Assembly (NCBI GenBank): GCA_963716685.1
Contig: CAVQTR010000001.1
Span: 124,001 to 188,000 of the forward strand
From: JALYXI01 sp963716685
Lineage (GTDB): Bacteria; Acidobacteriota; Terriglobia; Bryobacterales; Bryobacteraceae
Length of the DNA stretch: 64,000 bases
Direction: 5' to 3'
This document shows, one piece after another, positions 1 through 8,257 of the stretch. Under the pieces are notes generated by a model. That model worked only from the letters and a program-made list of their open reading frames with translations. It was not told the DNA's origin and searched no databases. Each line of letters starts with the position of its first letter. The first letter of the stretch is position 1. The translations under genes and the position numbers were made by a program.

Positions 1-1044
1 ACCGGAACTCCACGCCCACTGGAAGTTGAAGCCGCCCAGATGGCCGGTGACGTCCACCACCTCGCCCACGAAGTAGAGCCCCGGCGCTTTTCGCGCTTCG
101 AAGGTCTTCGATGACAGCTCCGCGGTATCCACTCCGCCGCCGGTAACTTCCGCTTTCTCGAAGCCCTCCGTTCCGCTTGGCGTAATCGGCCACTGGCGAA
201 TCTGTTCCGGCCACTCCTGACCGGCGATGGCATGCAGACGGCCGGCCAGCCGCCGCGGCGGCAAGAGATCCGGCTCCGGCGCGAAATCGAGCGAGATGGT
301 GGCGCCGGGCTTCCAGTAGGAAGAGATTTGCAGAATTGCCGGACCGCTAAGCCCGCGATGCGTAATCAGCATCTTTTCGCGGAAGCGCTGCCCGCAGCAG
401 GCTGCCACCACATCCGCCGAGACACCGCTCAAATCGCAGTAACGCCCGCGGTCTTCTTCCGCCAGCGTGAAGGGCACCAGCGCCGGATACGGCGGGATTA
501 CCCGCAACCCGAACTGACGGGCAATGCCATATCCGAATTCCGTCGCGCCGATTTTGGGTATGGACATTCCGCCGCTTGCCACTACGAGCGACGCGGCTTC
601 GAACCTGCCGCGGTTGGTCGCAATCTCAAAGGCATCGCTCCGGCGTACTTCCACCACCTTGTGATTGAGATGGATTTGCACTCCCGCCGTAGCGCACTCC
701 CGTTCGAGCATGTTCAGGATCTCGCGCGCGGACCCACTGCAAAACAGCTGTCCGAGAGTCTTCTCGTGCCACGCGATGCCGTGCTTCTCCACCAGCGCGA
801 GGAAATCCCGCGGCGTGTAGCGGGCGAGCGCCGATTTAGCAAAGTGCGGATTCGCGGAAAGGAAGTTCTCCGGCCGGCAGTGCAGGTTCGTGAAATTGCA
901 GCGGCCACCCCCGGAAATCAGGATCTTCTTGCCAGCCCGGTCCGCGTGTTCGATAACGGCGACGCGTCGGCCGCGCCGTCCCGCCTCCATCGCGCAGAAG
1001 AATCCCGCGGCTCCCGCCCCAATGATGACGACGTCGAAAGTCAT
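1..1044 (-). CDS. HI0933/BaiN-type NAD(P)/FAD-dependent oxidoreductase (C-terminus cut by window edge)
   Basis: Flavoprotein of the HI0933 (YhiN/BaiN) family, a soluble two-dinucleotide-binding-domain oxidoreductase whose physiological substrate is usually unknown. Reading the minus strand from ATG at 1044 gives 348 uninterrupted codons to the window edge. The N-terminus is MTFDVVIIGAGAAG, a textbook FAD Rossmann P-loop, followed at about residues 40-50 by ISGGGRCNFTN, the family signature. VVASGGMSIPKIGAT lies mid-protein, and close to the window edge comes YFVGEVVDVTGHLGGFNFQ, the C-terminal FAD-contact motif, so only about 20-40 residues are missing. Its ATG overlaps the stop of the upstream secreted-protein gene (ATGA), so the two are probably translationally coupled. 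Family assignment is firm; the reaction is not predictable. Confidence 0.9.
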   Translation of the reverse strand, partial: MTFDVVIIGAGAAGFFCAMEAGRRGRRVAVIEHADRAGKKILISGGGRCNFTNLHCRPENFLSANPHFAKSALARYTPRDFLALVEKHGIAWHEKTLGQLFCSGSAREILNMLERECATAGVQIHLNHKVVEVRRSDAFEIATNRGRFEAASLVVASGGMSIPKIGATEFGYGIARQFGLRVIPPYPALVPFTLAEEDRGRYCDLSGVSADVVAACCGQRFREKMLITHRGLSGPAILQISSYWKPGATISLDFAPEPDLLPPRRLAGRLHAIAGQEWPEQIRQWPITPSGTEGFEKAEVTGGGVDTAELSSKTFEARKAPGLYFVGEVVDVTGHLGGFNFQWAWSSG

Positions 1045-2669
1045 TCCTGCGGCACAAGGTCTTTGGTCAGACTGGCGCGCGGCGCCACGGTCAGTTCCTG
1101 CCCTTTCCCGTCAAGCGATTCCACAAACCGCGGCTTCTGCCAGGCCATGGATTCCACATCGGTCATGGCAAGCAGCCGGTATTTACCAGGCGCAATGCCG
1201 GACATTCGGTAATGCCCGGCCTGATCCGAAACGCTTGCTTTCAGATATCCGGGGATGGCGAGATGAGCGCGATCCGGGATGAGAAGAACCGTGGCGCTTT
1301 CGACGGCGGCGGGATTGGTTGCGGTGGTCCGAACGGTTCCCTCGAGAGTGCCGCCATCCAGTCCGATCACAACTGACAGAGGATGGATATCGGAGGCGGA
1401 GCGAATCGCCACCGGTTGCGACATGGCATCCTGATCGCCGTAGCGCACGGAAGCCAGATATCCGCCGCCCGGCAGCGGTGCGACGCCGAGGGTCCAGCTA
1501 TCGGGAGACAGATTGGGGATCCGAAAGGTAAGATCAGGTTTTACGGTGGCGTTCGGCTGGGGTCCCCAGGGAACATCCCGAGTCATGGAGATGCGGCACA
1601 AGGCAAGGGTGGGGGGAGGATCTCCGCCGGAGAAGTGAAGCGTTCCACTGACTTCCATTCCGTTCACCATCGCGAGGCGCAGGTCGTTGATGTCCGCCCC
1701 GCCGGCTTCGATCTCCTCGCGCGCGTAGACAAACCTGCCATCGTTTAAAGCCCAGGCGAACAGAGTCCACGAGCCCGGAGTGAGCCCGACAAATTCGAAC
1801 TGCCCGGTGTTGGCATTGAAGCCTCCCGCCGACCGGCTGCCGAAATTGATTCCGGCGCGGTCGCTCCTCATGACTTGAATCTGCACCGCGCGCTCCATTC
1901 CGGCGGGCAGGTTGACGACGCTCCCCCGAACAGCGGCCGTCCGCACTTTGAACAGATGCAGGTCAATGTCGCGTGCCTCGGCGCTCGAACCCAGGTTTAG
2001 CGTCGCCGCCGAATGAAAGTCCGGGGTGGAGGGGTAGAACGTGGAGGGGTAGACCAAATCACCCGATGATCCGCCGACAGGCATCTGACCGGAAGCGAGC
2101 AAATAAGTGCCGGGAAGCAGCCCGAACAGCCGGTATTCCCCGACATCGTTCGACACAGCGCTGCCTGCTGGTGTATACCGCGTCAAACCTCTCCCTTCCT
2201 CGGCCAGAGCCTGAACCATCACCCCGGGCACCGGTTCCGCATCCTCGTCCAGAATCCGCCCGGAAATCACGCCCGGCGGTTCCAGCCCGACATTGATGCC
2301 TTCCAGATGTTGTCCGCTGCTCACGGTCAGGGATTTGCCCGGCCGGTTCGGTCCTTTGGCGCCGTACGCCACCGGAAGAAAACCATTTCTTCTAATTGTG
2401 AGCCGGTAGGTGCCGGCGGGTATGCCGGAAATTGAAAAAGAGCCGTTAGAATCCGACAGCGCCGTCGCTTTGAAGACCTCCCCGCCCACTTTCGCCAATT
2501 CAACTGTCGCTTTGCGGACGGGGCTGCCCGTGACCAGATTTGTGAGGCGGCCGGATACCACCGCGAGGGAACCCGGAATGCTCTGACCTTTAAGAAGCAG
2601 ACTCCAAATTAAGAGAGTTGTGGCTCTGAATCCCCGAAAAAAGCAGCGCCTGGTGGTAGTAGCAGTCAA
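1041..2669 (-). CDS. Secreted protein with carboxypeptidase-regulatory-like repeats
   Basis: 542 residues. A basic N-terminus and hydrophobic stretch (TTLLIWSLLLKGQ, about residues 18-30) look like a signal peptide. Three prealbumin-like (CarboxypepD_reg) beta-sandwich units can be read: about 38-112 (ISGIPAGTYRLTIRRNGFLP), about 133-195 (VISGRILDEDAEPVPGV, then GEYRLFGLLPGTY), and a C-terminal one near 440-515 (LEGTVRTT, then GHYRMSGIAPGKYRLLAM). There is no zinc-peptidase domain and no beta-barrel, so this is the free-standing secreted type common in Acidobacteria, probably an extracytoplasmic binding or structural protein. The start is TTG at 2669 with no clear Shine-Dalgarno sequence; other starts are possible. 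It overlaps the downstream flavoprotein gene by four bases. Confidence 0.8.
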   Translation of the reverse strand: MTATTTRRCFFRGFRATTLLIWSLLLKGQSIPGSLAVVSGRLTNLVTGSPVRKATVELAKVGGEVFKATALSDSNGSFSISGIPAGTYRLTIRRNGFLPVAYGAKGPNRPGKSLTVSSGQHLEGINVGLEPPGVISGRILDEDAEPVPGVMVQALAEEGRGLTRYTPAGSAVSNDVGEYRLFGLLPGTYLLASGQMPVGGSSGDLVYPSTFYPSTPDFHSAATLNLGSSAEARDIDLHLFKVRTAAVRGSVVNLPAGMERAVQIQVMRSDRAGINFGSRSAGGFNANTGQFEFVGLTPGSWTLFAWALNDGRFVYAREEIEAGGADINDLRLAMVNGMEVSGTLHFSGGDPPPTLALCRISMTRDVPWGPQPNATVKPDLTFRIPNLSPDSWTLGVAPLPGGGYLASVRYGDQDAMSQPVAIRSASDIHPLSVVIGLDGGTLEGTVRTTATNPAAVESATVLLIPDRAHLAIPGYLKASVSDQAGHYRMSGIAPGKYRLLAMTDVESMAWQKPRFVESLDGKGQELTVAPRASLTKDLVPQE

Positions 2670-2711
2670 AGGGTAATAGTAACTAACCTAACGAATAGAA
2701 CGTATGATCAA

Positions 2712-2740
2712 TTGAGCATTCTCTGTTTCGATGTTACAGT
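2712..2740 (+). promoter_or_regulatory. Possible sigma-70 promoter for the small basic protein gene
   Basis: TTGAGC at 2712-2717 and TACAGT at 2735-2740 are separated by 17 bases in the 106-base divergent intergenic region. Both hexamers are imperfect matches (the -10 matches four of six), so this is only a candidate. Confidence 0.3.
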
Positions 2741-2775
2741 TTGCTAATAACGTTAGAGGACGCGAGGTTAACGAC

Positions 2776-3012
2776 ATGGAGTTACGACCGGTAATCGAAT
2801 TTCTAACAAATCAGCGCGCTGCTCTCGATGAGACCATCGCATGCCTGGAACGTCTTAGTGCGGGATCGACACTCCCGGACGTAATCTCCGCGCCGAAACG
2901 CCGCGGACGAAAATTCATGGCGGAAGAAGACCGTCAAAAAGTATCGCAGCGCATGAAAGATTACTGGGCGGCCCGGCGTTCTGCCAAGACTCACGCGGCT
3001 AGCGGTTACTAA
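2776..3012 (+). CDS. Small basic protein, coiled coil plus RRGRK tail
   Basis: 78 residues from ATG at 2776, chosen over the upstream TTG-type frame start because MELRPVIEFLTNQRAALDE begins a clean amphipathic helix and GAGG lies upstream at 2757-2760. Residues 1-30 are predicted helical (two-heptad coiled coil, ending ACLERL). They are followed by KRRGRK, an AT-hook-like basic patch, and a second helix SQRMKDYWAARRSAK. Short proteins with this helix-RRGRK-helix layout recur in Acidobacteria, often in many copies per genome, and have no assigned function; DNA binding is a guess from the basic motif. It converges with the response-regulator gene 50 bases downstream. Confidence 0.7.
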   Translation: MELRPVIEFLTNQRAALDETIACLERLSAGSTLPDVISAPKRRGRKFMAEEDRQKVSQRMKDYWAARRSAKTHAASGY

Positions 3013-3061
3013 CGTAACGCAGTTGGCACCCATAACTTCAGTTAGTATTTGTTTGTTGTCT

Positions 3062-3709
3062 TCAGCGTACAAGTCCTCTGCGAACCGCGCTTAGGACCAG
3101 TTCCGCCGCGCTGTGTACATCCATCTTTTCCATGATCCGGATCCGATGGGTTTCCACCGTGTGGACACTTAAACCCAGCATCGCCGCTATGTCTTTATTC
3201 CCTCTGCCCTCAGCGAGCAGTTGATAAACCTGCCGTTCTCTGGCAGTCAGCAATTCATAGCGATCTTCGATTTCTCTTCCGTTTAGTTCACGTGCGTAGC
3301 CCTCCAGCAGAATCTTTGCGATTAGGGGACTAAAGAACGACTGCCCGGAATGGACCACCCGGACCGCCTGGAGCAATTCCCCCTCGACGGAGTCTTTCAG
3401 GAGATAGCCGCGCGCCCCGGCCTTTGTGGCTTTGATTACATACGGCTCGTCGCTATACATGCTCAGAATCAGCACGGCGATTGCCGGGTTCGCGCGCAGC
3501 ACCTGCGTGGTGGCTTCGATCCCGTTTAATTCCTTCATGGCGATATCCATAATCACCACATCGGGCTCGAGGCGGCTGCATAGCTGGACCGCTTCGACGC
3601 CCGACGCAGCCTCGGCGATTACTTCAAAATCCGGCGCCGCTTCGAGTATTCTTTTCAATCCCTGACGGAGAATCGTGTGATCGTCGGCCAGAAGCACGCG
3701 GATCGGCAT
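3062..3709 (-). CDS. NarL/FixJ-type response regulator
   Basis: 215 residues. Receiver domain about 1-120: acidic pair DD at 9-10, phospho-acceptor Asp55 in VVIMDIAM, conserved Lys105 in GYLLKDS. LuxR-type helix-turn-helix about 148-212: LTARERQVYQLLAEGRGNKD, then LSVHTVETHRIRIMEKM. This is a DNA-binding output regulator working with a HisKA_3 kinase, and such a kinase is encoded divergently immediately next door (start 3758), only 48 bases away. The pair very probably forms one two-component system. Targets unknown. Confidence 0.93.
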   Translation of the reverse strand: MPIRVLLADDHTILRQGLKRILEAAPDFEVIAEAASGVEAVQLCSRLEPDVVIMDIAMKELNGIEATTQVLRANPAIAVLILSMYSDEPYVIKATKAGARGYLLKDSVEGELLQAVRVVHSGQSFFSPLIAKILLEGYARELNGREIEDRYELLTARERQVYQLLAEGRGNKDIAAMLGLSVHTVETHRIRIMEKMDVHSAAELVLSAVRRGLVR

Positions 3710-3757
3710 AGATTAATTTGATGGTACAGCGTTGCTCCTGTTGACACATGCAGGGGG

Positions 3758-4474
3758 TTGGCGCAAGCTACAGCCATGGGCAAAGCCGGGCGAACGGATG
3801 AGAAAGGCGGCTTTTCCTCGCCCCTGATTCATTCGCCGGGCGCCATGCCGGTGAGAATTGGGTTCGTTTTGTCGATTCTTCTCACGGCGGGCGCGTACTT
3901 TCTGTTCGCCGAAATCGCGAGAAATTCGCAGCCGGAGGTGGGAGAAAAGCTCAGCGCCGTTGAATCCAGAGACAAGGAACTGACCTCTTTCCGGCGATTT
4001 TTCAATCAGGCAGCGCCCGCCGCCCGGGATTTTCTGATCAATAATCACATCAACGCGACCGACGTTTTTGCACAGGATTTGCGCAAGTCAAAAACCGGAA
4101 TTGCCAAAAGTCTCGAGCAGCTTCGCCAATCGGGAGCGGACCCGGCCAGATTGAAGCAGCTTCAAAGAAATGCGGCGGATTATCTGGCGTTGATTGAAAA
4201 AATGGGGTTGTATTCCGCGCGACAGAAGTCCGAGGAGGGCTATGACTATCTGCGCGAAATCGTGCAGCCGGCGCATAATGCCGGTCTTGAACCCCTGCGC
4301 GCGCTTACCGAAACGAACAATCAGGAACGGGCCCGCATCATCAAAGATTCCAGCCTGAGAAATGCCAGCCTGATGACCTGGTTCTATGCGGATTTGGCTG
4401 CCAGTGTGCTTGCGGCGCTTCTGCTCAGCCTGGGCGAGCCTGCGTTACCGGGCCGTGCTGCGGGCGGAGACTAA
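3758..4474 (+). CDS. Sensor histidine kinase, N-terminal (sensor) part; frame broken near 4432
   Basis: N-terminal fragment of a membrane kinase. There is a transmembrane helix near residues 33-50 (IGFVLSILLTAGAYFLFAEI), then a roughly 150-residue extracytoplasmic helical sensor region rich in charged helices (for example IAKSLEQLRQSGADPARLKQ), then a second membrane segment LMTWFYADLAASVLAALLLS. At that point the frame runs out into unrelated residues, while the kinase core continues in the +1 frame. Removing one G from GGG at 4432-4434 would give LLLSLASLRYRAVLRAET, a smooth junction. The start is uncertain: TTG 3758, ATG 3776 or ATG 3845 are possible. Paired with the divergent response regulator at 3062-3709. 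Confidence 0.75.
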   Translation: MAQATAMGKAGRTDEKGGFSSPLIHSPGAMPVRIGFVLSILLTAGAYFLFAEIARNSQPEVGEKLSAVESRDKELTSFRRFFNQAAPAARDFLINNHINATDVFAQDLRKSKTGIAKSLEQLRQSGADPARLKQLQRNAADYLALIEKMGLYSARQKSEEGYDYLREIVQPAHNAGLEPLRALTETNNQERARIIKDSSLRNASLMTWFYADLAASVLAALLLSLGEPALPGRAAGGD

Positions 4475-5240
4475 CGGCAAACTGGAGGAGGTGGCGCGAG
4501 CCCGCGACGATATGGAGCACCTTTCCGGTAAGCTGCTCAAAGTTCAGGAGGAAGAACGCCGTCGCCTGTCCCGCGAACTGCACGACGGCATCGGACAGAC
4601 CCTGACGGCCCTCCGCATGGAGATCCATCAGGCGCATCTGAATGCCGGACTGGGCACAACCGCCGGCGAGCGTCTGATGCGTGCGCGCGTGCTGGCTGAG
4701 GAAGCGGTGCACACGGTGAAAGACATCTCCCTGCTGCTGCGGCCGCCGCTGCTGGACGATCTTGGCCTGGAGCCCGCCATTGCGTGGCAGAGCGATCAGT
4801 TTACGCGACGCACCGGCATCCCCTGCCGTTTTCGCGCCTCAGGCCTGCAGGAGATGCTGCCGGACGACGTGAAAACCTGCGTGTTTCGCGTCGTACAGGA
4901 AGCGTTGAATAACTGTCAGAAGCACGCTTCGCCCACACGGGTGCAGATTCTGATCGATCAGCGGCCCGAGGCTCTCTCCGTGCAAGTAGAGGACGATGGC
5001 GCGGGCTTCGCGCTGAACCAGAAGAACGGTCCGGTGCGTCATGCCGGCCTGGGAATCCTCGGCATGCGAGAAAGGGCCGCGATGCTGGGCGGTTCAGTCG
5101 TGTTCGATTCCGCGCCGGGCAAAGGCACGCGGATGACCCTGCTGCTGCCACTGGCGCAACTGACCGTCGCCGGTAGCCCGCAGATCGCGCCGCCCGCTTC
5201 CATCCCGGCGATTGGGCAGGGCGTGGAACGACAGGCCTGA
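4386..5240 (+). CDS. Sensor histidine kinase, C-terminal catalytic part (HisKA_3 and HATPase)
   Basis: Kinase core of the same gene as the preceding fragment. The meaningful sequence begins at about 4435 (SLRYRAVLRAETNGKLEEVA); the first 17 residues of this frame are out-of-frame read of membrane helix 2. Dimerisation/phospho-acceptor box EEERRRLSRELHDGIGQ carries the conserved His at bases 4581-4583. The HATPase_c region shows VVQEALNNCQKHA (N box), VEDDGAGF (G1) and GLGILGMRERAAMLGG (G2), ending in GKGTRMTLLLPL, so the catalytic machinery is complete. It could still be translated as a soluble kinase from an internal start such as ATG 4512, but the natural reading is a single gene interrupted by one inserted base. 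Confidence 0.85.
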   Translation: MRIWLPVCLRRFCSAWASLRYRAVLRAETNGKLEEVARARDDMEHLSGKLLKVQEEERRRLSRELHDGIGQTLTALRMEIHQAHLNAGLGTTAGERLMRARVLAEEAVHTVKDISLLLRPPLLDDLGLEPAIAWQSDQFTRRTGIPCRFRASGLQEMLPDDVKTCVFRVVQEALNNCQKHASPTRVQILIDQRPEALSVQVEDDGAGFALNQKNGPVRHAGLGILGMRERAAMLGGSVVFDSAPGKGTRMTLLLPLAQLTVAGSPQIAPPASIPAIGQGVERQA

Positions 5241-5242
5241 GC

Positions 5243-5722
5243 TTATTGCAGGGGAATCCGCGCCGCGAACGTGCGGGCAATCGGATCGGCCTGCTCCATG
5301 GGAAGGCCTTTTACAGCTGCCACAAACGGGCCTTTGGCAAACACGTAAAGCGGTTTGCCGTCCGACAGCCCGAAGTAGCCGCCCATGTGCGCCAAATACT
5401 GTGGGTTAGTCTCCGCCTTGCGCACGTCGAGCAGAAGAAAAGCGGCTTTATCGTTCGAAGGCATGCGAACCAGCGCAAGCTGCCAGCTTTCGCGCGCGTT
5501 TTTATAATCGCCGACCGTTCCGCCGGGAGGCAGCGAGGGAGCGATCGCATGGTCGGGAACAACGCTCGCGCTCAATTGATCTTTCGAGGGAAGCCACCGG
5601 CTCTCGTCGACTGGCAGGACCGGCGCCGCAGCTTTGGTTTCCGTCTTCGGGGCGTCCGACGAGCAGCCGCTCAGAAGCAGGAGTGAGATTGCCGCCAGCG
5701 CGCGCACCCTTCCAACATACAC
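5243..5722 (-). CDS. Putative lipoprotein of unknown function
   Basis: The mature part is about 140 residues with no family I recognise. The start is placed at GTG 5722 (GTG 5707 is equally possible) because this leaves a compact lipoprotein signal: VRALAAISLLLLSGCSSD, with lipobox LLSGC. The frame stays open upstream to 5866, but that part overlaps the divergent galactarate dehydratase gene. After a short Thr/Ala/Pro linker the protein contains WLPSKDQLSASVVPDH and KNARESWQLALVRMP, and ends in ARTFAARIPLQ. It is convergent with, and two bases from, the end of the sensor kinase. Probably membrane-anchored, facing the periplasm. Confidence 0.6.
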   Translation of the reverse strand: MYVGRVRALAAISLLLLSGCSSDAPKTETKAAAPVLPVDESRWLPSKDQLSASVVPDHAIAPSLPPGGTVGDYKNARESWQLALVRMPSNDKAAFLLLDVRKAETNPQYLAHMGGYFGLSDGKPLYVFAKGPFVAAVKGLPMEQADPIARTFAARIPLQ

Positions 5723-5750
5723 CGGGGTTCCGACTGATCGACAATAGAGC

Positions 5751-7271
5751 TTGGCTCCGATCTTCATTCGTGTAAACGAACGCGACAATGTAGCGATCAT
5801 CGTCAGCCCGGAAGGCGTGGGCGCCGGAATGGATGTGGGCGGCGGTCTTACCGCTCGCGAGCGCATTCCGCAGTCTCACAAAATCGCGCTCCGTGACTTT
5901 GACGAAGGCGCGCCGATAGTGCGGTACGGCGTCACCATCGGTCACGCGCTGCGGCCTATTCCGGCGGGTTCCTGGATTCGCGAAGACATGCTGGACCTGC
6001 CTCGCGCGCCGCGGCTGGAAGGTCTGGCGCTTGCGACAGCCGTTCCCAAAACGCTGCCGCCGCTGGAAGGCCACACCTTTCAGGGATTTCGAAATGCGAA
6101 CGGCGCCGCCGGGACGCGCAACATCCTTGGTATCACCACGACGGTGCAATGCGTCGCGCCCACGGTGGACTACGCGGTCAACCGCATCAAAACGGAAATT
6201 CTTCCGCGCTTTCCCAACGTGGATGACGCGGTCGCCATCACTCACACCTATGGCTGCGGCGTGGCGATCGACGCGCCGGGCGCAGCGGTTCCCATCCGCA
6301 CGCTGAAACACATCAGCATGCACGCGAATATCGGCTCCAGGCCGCTAATTGTCAGTCTGGGGTGCGAGAAGCTGCAGCCGCAACGCCTGTTCTCGAGCGA
6401 TCTTCCGATTTTCGACGACAATCACGTAATCCGGCTGCAGGACCAGCGCGGTTTCGCGGAAACGGTTTCGGTGATTCTGGAAGCAGCCGAGAAACGCCTG
6501 GAGCAGCTGAACCGGCGCCAACGCGAGACGTGTCCGGCTTCCGATCTGGTGGTGGGTCTGCAATGCGGCGGGAGCGACGCCTTTTCCGGCGTCACGTGCA
6601 ATCCCGCAGTGGGTTATGCGGCGGATTTGCTTGTTCGCGCCGGAGCGACGGTTCTCTTTTCCGAAGTGACCGAGGTGCGCGATGCCATTCACCTGCTGAC
6701 TCCGCGCGCGGCAAATGAAGAGGTCGCGCACGATCTGATCCGCGAAATGGGCTGGTACGACGAATATCTCGCGCGGGGCCAGGCGGACCGCAGCGCGAAC
6801 ACCACGCCGGGGAACAAGCGCGGCGGACTTTCCAACATCGTCGAAAAGGCGATGGGATCGGTGGCGAAGGCGGGCAGCACCGCGATTATGAGCGTCGCGA
6901 CCCACGGCGAAAAGGTGACCAGCCGCGGCCTGGTCTTCGCCGCAACACCCGCGAGCGATTTCATCTGCGGGACGCAGCAATTGGCTTCGATGAATATGCA
7001 CGTCTTTACCACCGGCGAAGGAACGCCGTACGGACTGGCGCTGGTTCCGGTTATCAAAGTTTCCTCGCGCACTGCGCTCGCGGAAAAATGGCATGATCTG
7101 ATCGATGTCGACGCGGGCCGAATCGCCACCGGTCAGGCGACCATTCAACAGGTTGGCGAAGATCTCTTTTACTTCATTCTTGATGTGGCGAGCGGCCGGA
7201 AGAAGACGTGGGCGGAGCACTGGAAACTGCAAAACGCACTCGCGCCCTTCAATCCCGGACCAGTGACATGA
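5751..7271 (+). CDS. garD: Galactarate dehydratase (GarD/UxaA family)
   Basis: 506 residues, close to the family length of about 510-525. Catalyses dehydration of galactarate to 5-keto-4-deoxy-glucarate in the cytoplasm. The N-terminal SAF domain (about 1-75) reads RVNERDNVAIIV and IPQSHKIALRDFDEGAPIVR. The core carries GFRNANGAAGTRNILGITTT, HTYGCGVAIDAPGAAVPIRT and VSLGCEKLQPQRLF, near-identical in pattern to E. coli GarD. C-terminal part: FICGTQQLASMNMHVFTTGEGTP. It begins with TTG at 5751, the only start after the in-frame TAG at 5745; the alignment to the family supports it. Its stop overlaps the next gene (ATGA). No other galactarate or glucarate pathway gene is in the window, so the physiological role is inferred from the family alone. 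Confidence 0.9.
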   Translation: MAPIFIRVNERDNVAIIVSPEGVGAGMDVGGGLTARERIPQSHKIALRDFDEGAPIVRYGVTIGHALRPIPAGSWIREDMLDLPRAPRLEGLALATAVPKTLPPLEGHTFQGFRNANGAAGTRNILGITTTVQCVAPTVDYAVNRIKTEILPRFPNVDDAVAITHTYGCGVAIDAPGAAVPIRTLKHISMHANIGSRPLIVSLGCEKLQPQRLFSSDLPIFDDNHVIRLQDQRGFAETVSVILEAAEKRLEQLNRRQRETCPASDLVVGLQCGGSDAFSGVTCNPAVGYAADLLVRAGATVLFSEVTEVRDAIHLLTPRAANEEVAHDLIREMGWYDEYLARGQADRSANTTPGNKRGGLSNIVEKAMGSVAKAGSTAIMSVATHGEKVTSRGLVFAATPASDFICGTQQLASMNMHVFTTGEGTPYGLALVPVIKVSSRTALAEKWHDLIDVDAGRIATGQATIQQVGEDLFYFILDVASGRKKTWAEHWKLQNALAPFNPGPVT

Positions 7272-8257
7272 GATCGCTCCTCGTATTCTTCGGAGCGGTC
7301 CTGGCCATTCAGGCGCAGGCTCCGCAACTGGCGTTCCTGAACCACGGCCTTCCCGTTTTGGACGCCCACAACTGCTATCCCTACGAGGGCCGTTTTGCGG
7401 ATCGAATCGACCGGGCGCTCGGCACCGGCCGGCCCGTTGGCATCGAGCAGGATCTGGCCTGGTATGTCGATCCCGCGACCGGAAAGGGACGCGTGGTGGT
7501 GACCCACACGCCGAAGACGACTGGCGCCGAGCCAACTCTGCGGGACTACTTCTTCGAACGCGTGCGCCCGATTGTGGAAAAGGCGCTGGCCGAGAACAAC
7601 ACCGCGCAATGGCCGCTGATCATCGTGCACTTTGATTTCAAGGACAACCAGGCGCCGCTGCTGCATGCCGTTTGGGATCTTCTTGGCGAATATCAAGACT
7701 GGATCACGACCGCTGCGCAAACGGCGGACCCGCACACGCTTGCCCCGTTCGAAAAGAAGCCGCTCTTGGTGCTGACCGAGGATCCGGATGCGCAGGAAGA
7801 GGTGTTCTTCCGCCAGATTCCGATAGGCGCGAAGCTGCGGCTCTTTGGTTCGGCGCACACCGCTCCCGTATCGGGCAAAACGCGCGAGGAACAGATGCAT
7901 CTGGCCGCGACCGTAGCGCCGGAGAAGCTGCTGAACGAGCGGCCGACGAACTATCGCCGCTGGTGGAACAACTCCTGGTACGAGGTGGAAGAAGGCGGCC
8001 AGCCGCGTTCCGGCGAGTGGACTGCCGCCTCCGACCGCCGGCTGCGCGCCCTGGTGGATCACGCGCACTCGCTGGGCTTCTGGATTCGCTTCTATACGCT
8101 CGATGGATTTGCGCCAGCAGATGACCAGGGCTGGGGCAACGCCTACAACTTCGGCTCGCGCGAAAAGGTCCTTGCGCGCTGGCGAGCTGCCCTGAAAGCC
8201 GGGGTCGATCTGGTGGCCACCGATCAATATGAAGATTTGGCCGCGCTAATGCGTTAG
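7268..8257 (+). CDS. Secreted PI-PLC/GDPD-like phosphodiesterase-fold protein
   Basis: 329 residues from ATG 7268, which overlaps the garD stop. Signal peptide RSLLVFFGAVLAIQAQA. The mature part looks like a TIM-barrel phosphodiesterase of the phosphatidylinositol-specific phospholipase C / glycerophosphodiesterase type: LDAHNCYPYEGRFADRIDRA at the first strand, then GRPVGIEQDLAWY (acidic residues where metal or substrate is bound), then VVVTHTPKT, LIIVHFDFKD, and near the end GFWIRFYTLDGF and GVDLVATDQYEDL. The first catalytic His is followed by N rather than the R/G usual in GDPDs, so substrate and even activity are open. Coupling to garD is positional only. Confidence 0.7.
   Translation: MRSLLVFFGAVLAIQAQAPQLAFLNHGLPVLDAHNCYPYEGRFADRIDRALGTGRPVGIEQDLAWYVDPATGKGRVVVTHTPKTTGAEPTLRDYFFERVRPIVEKALAENNTAQWPLIIVHFDFKDNQAPLLHAVWDLLGEYQDWITTAAQTADPHTLAPFEKKPLLVLTEDPDAQEEVFFRQIPIGAKLRLFGSAHTAPVSGKTREEQMHLAATVAPEKLLNERPTNYRRWWNNSWYEVEEGGQPRSGEWTAASDRRLRALVDHAHSLGFWIRFYTLDGFAPADDQGWGNAYNFGSREKVLARWRAALKAGVDLVATDQYEDLAALMR

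Noticed and set aside
6345..7535. Roughly 400-codon minus-strand frame opposite galactarate dehydratase
   Set aside because: Arg/Ala-rich, no recognisable domain, fully antisense to a strong garD match.
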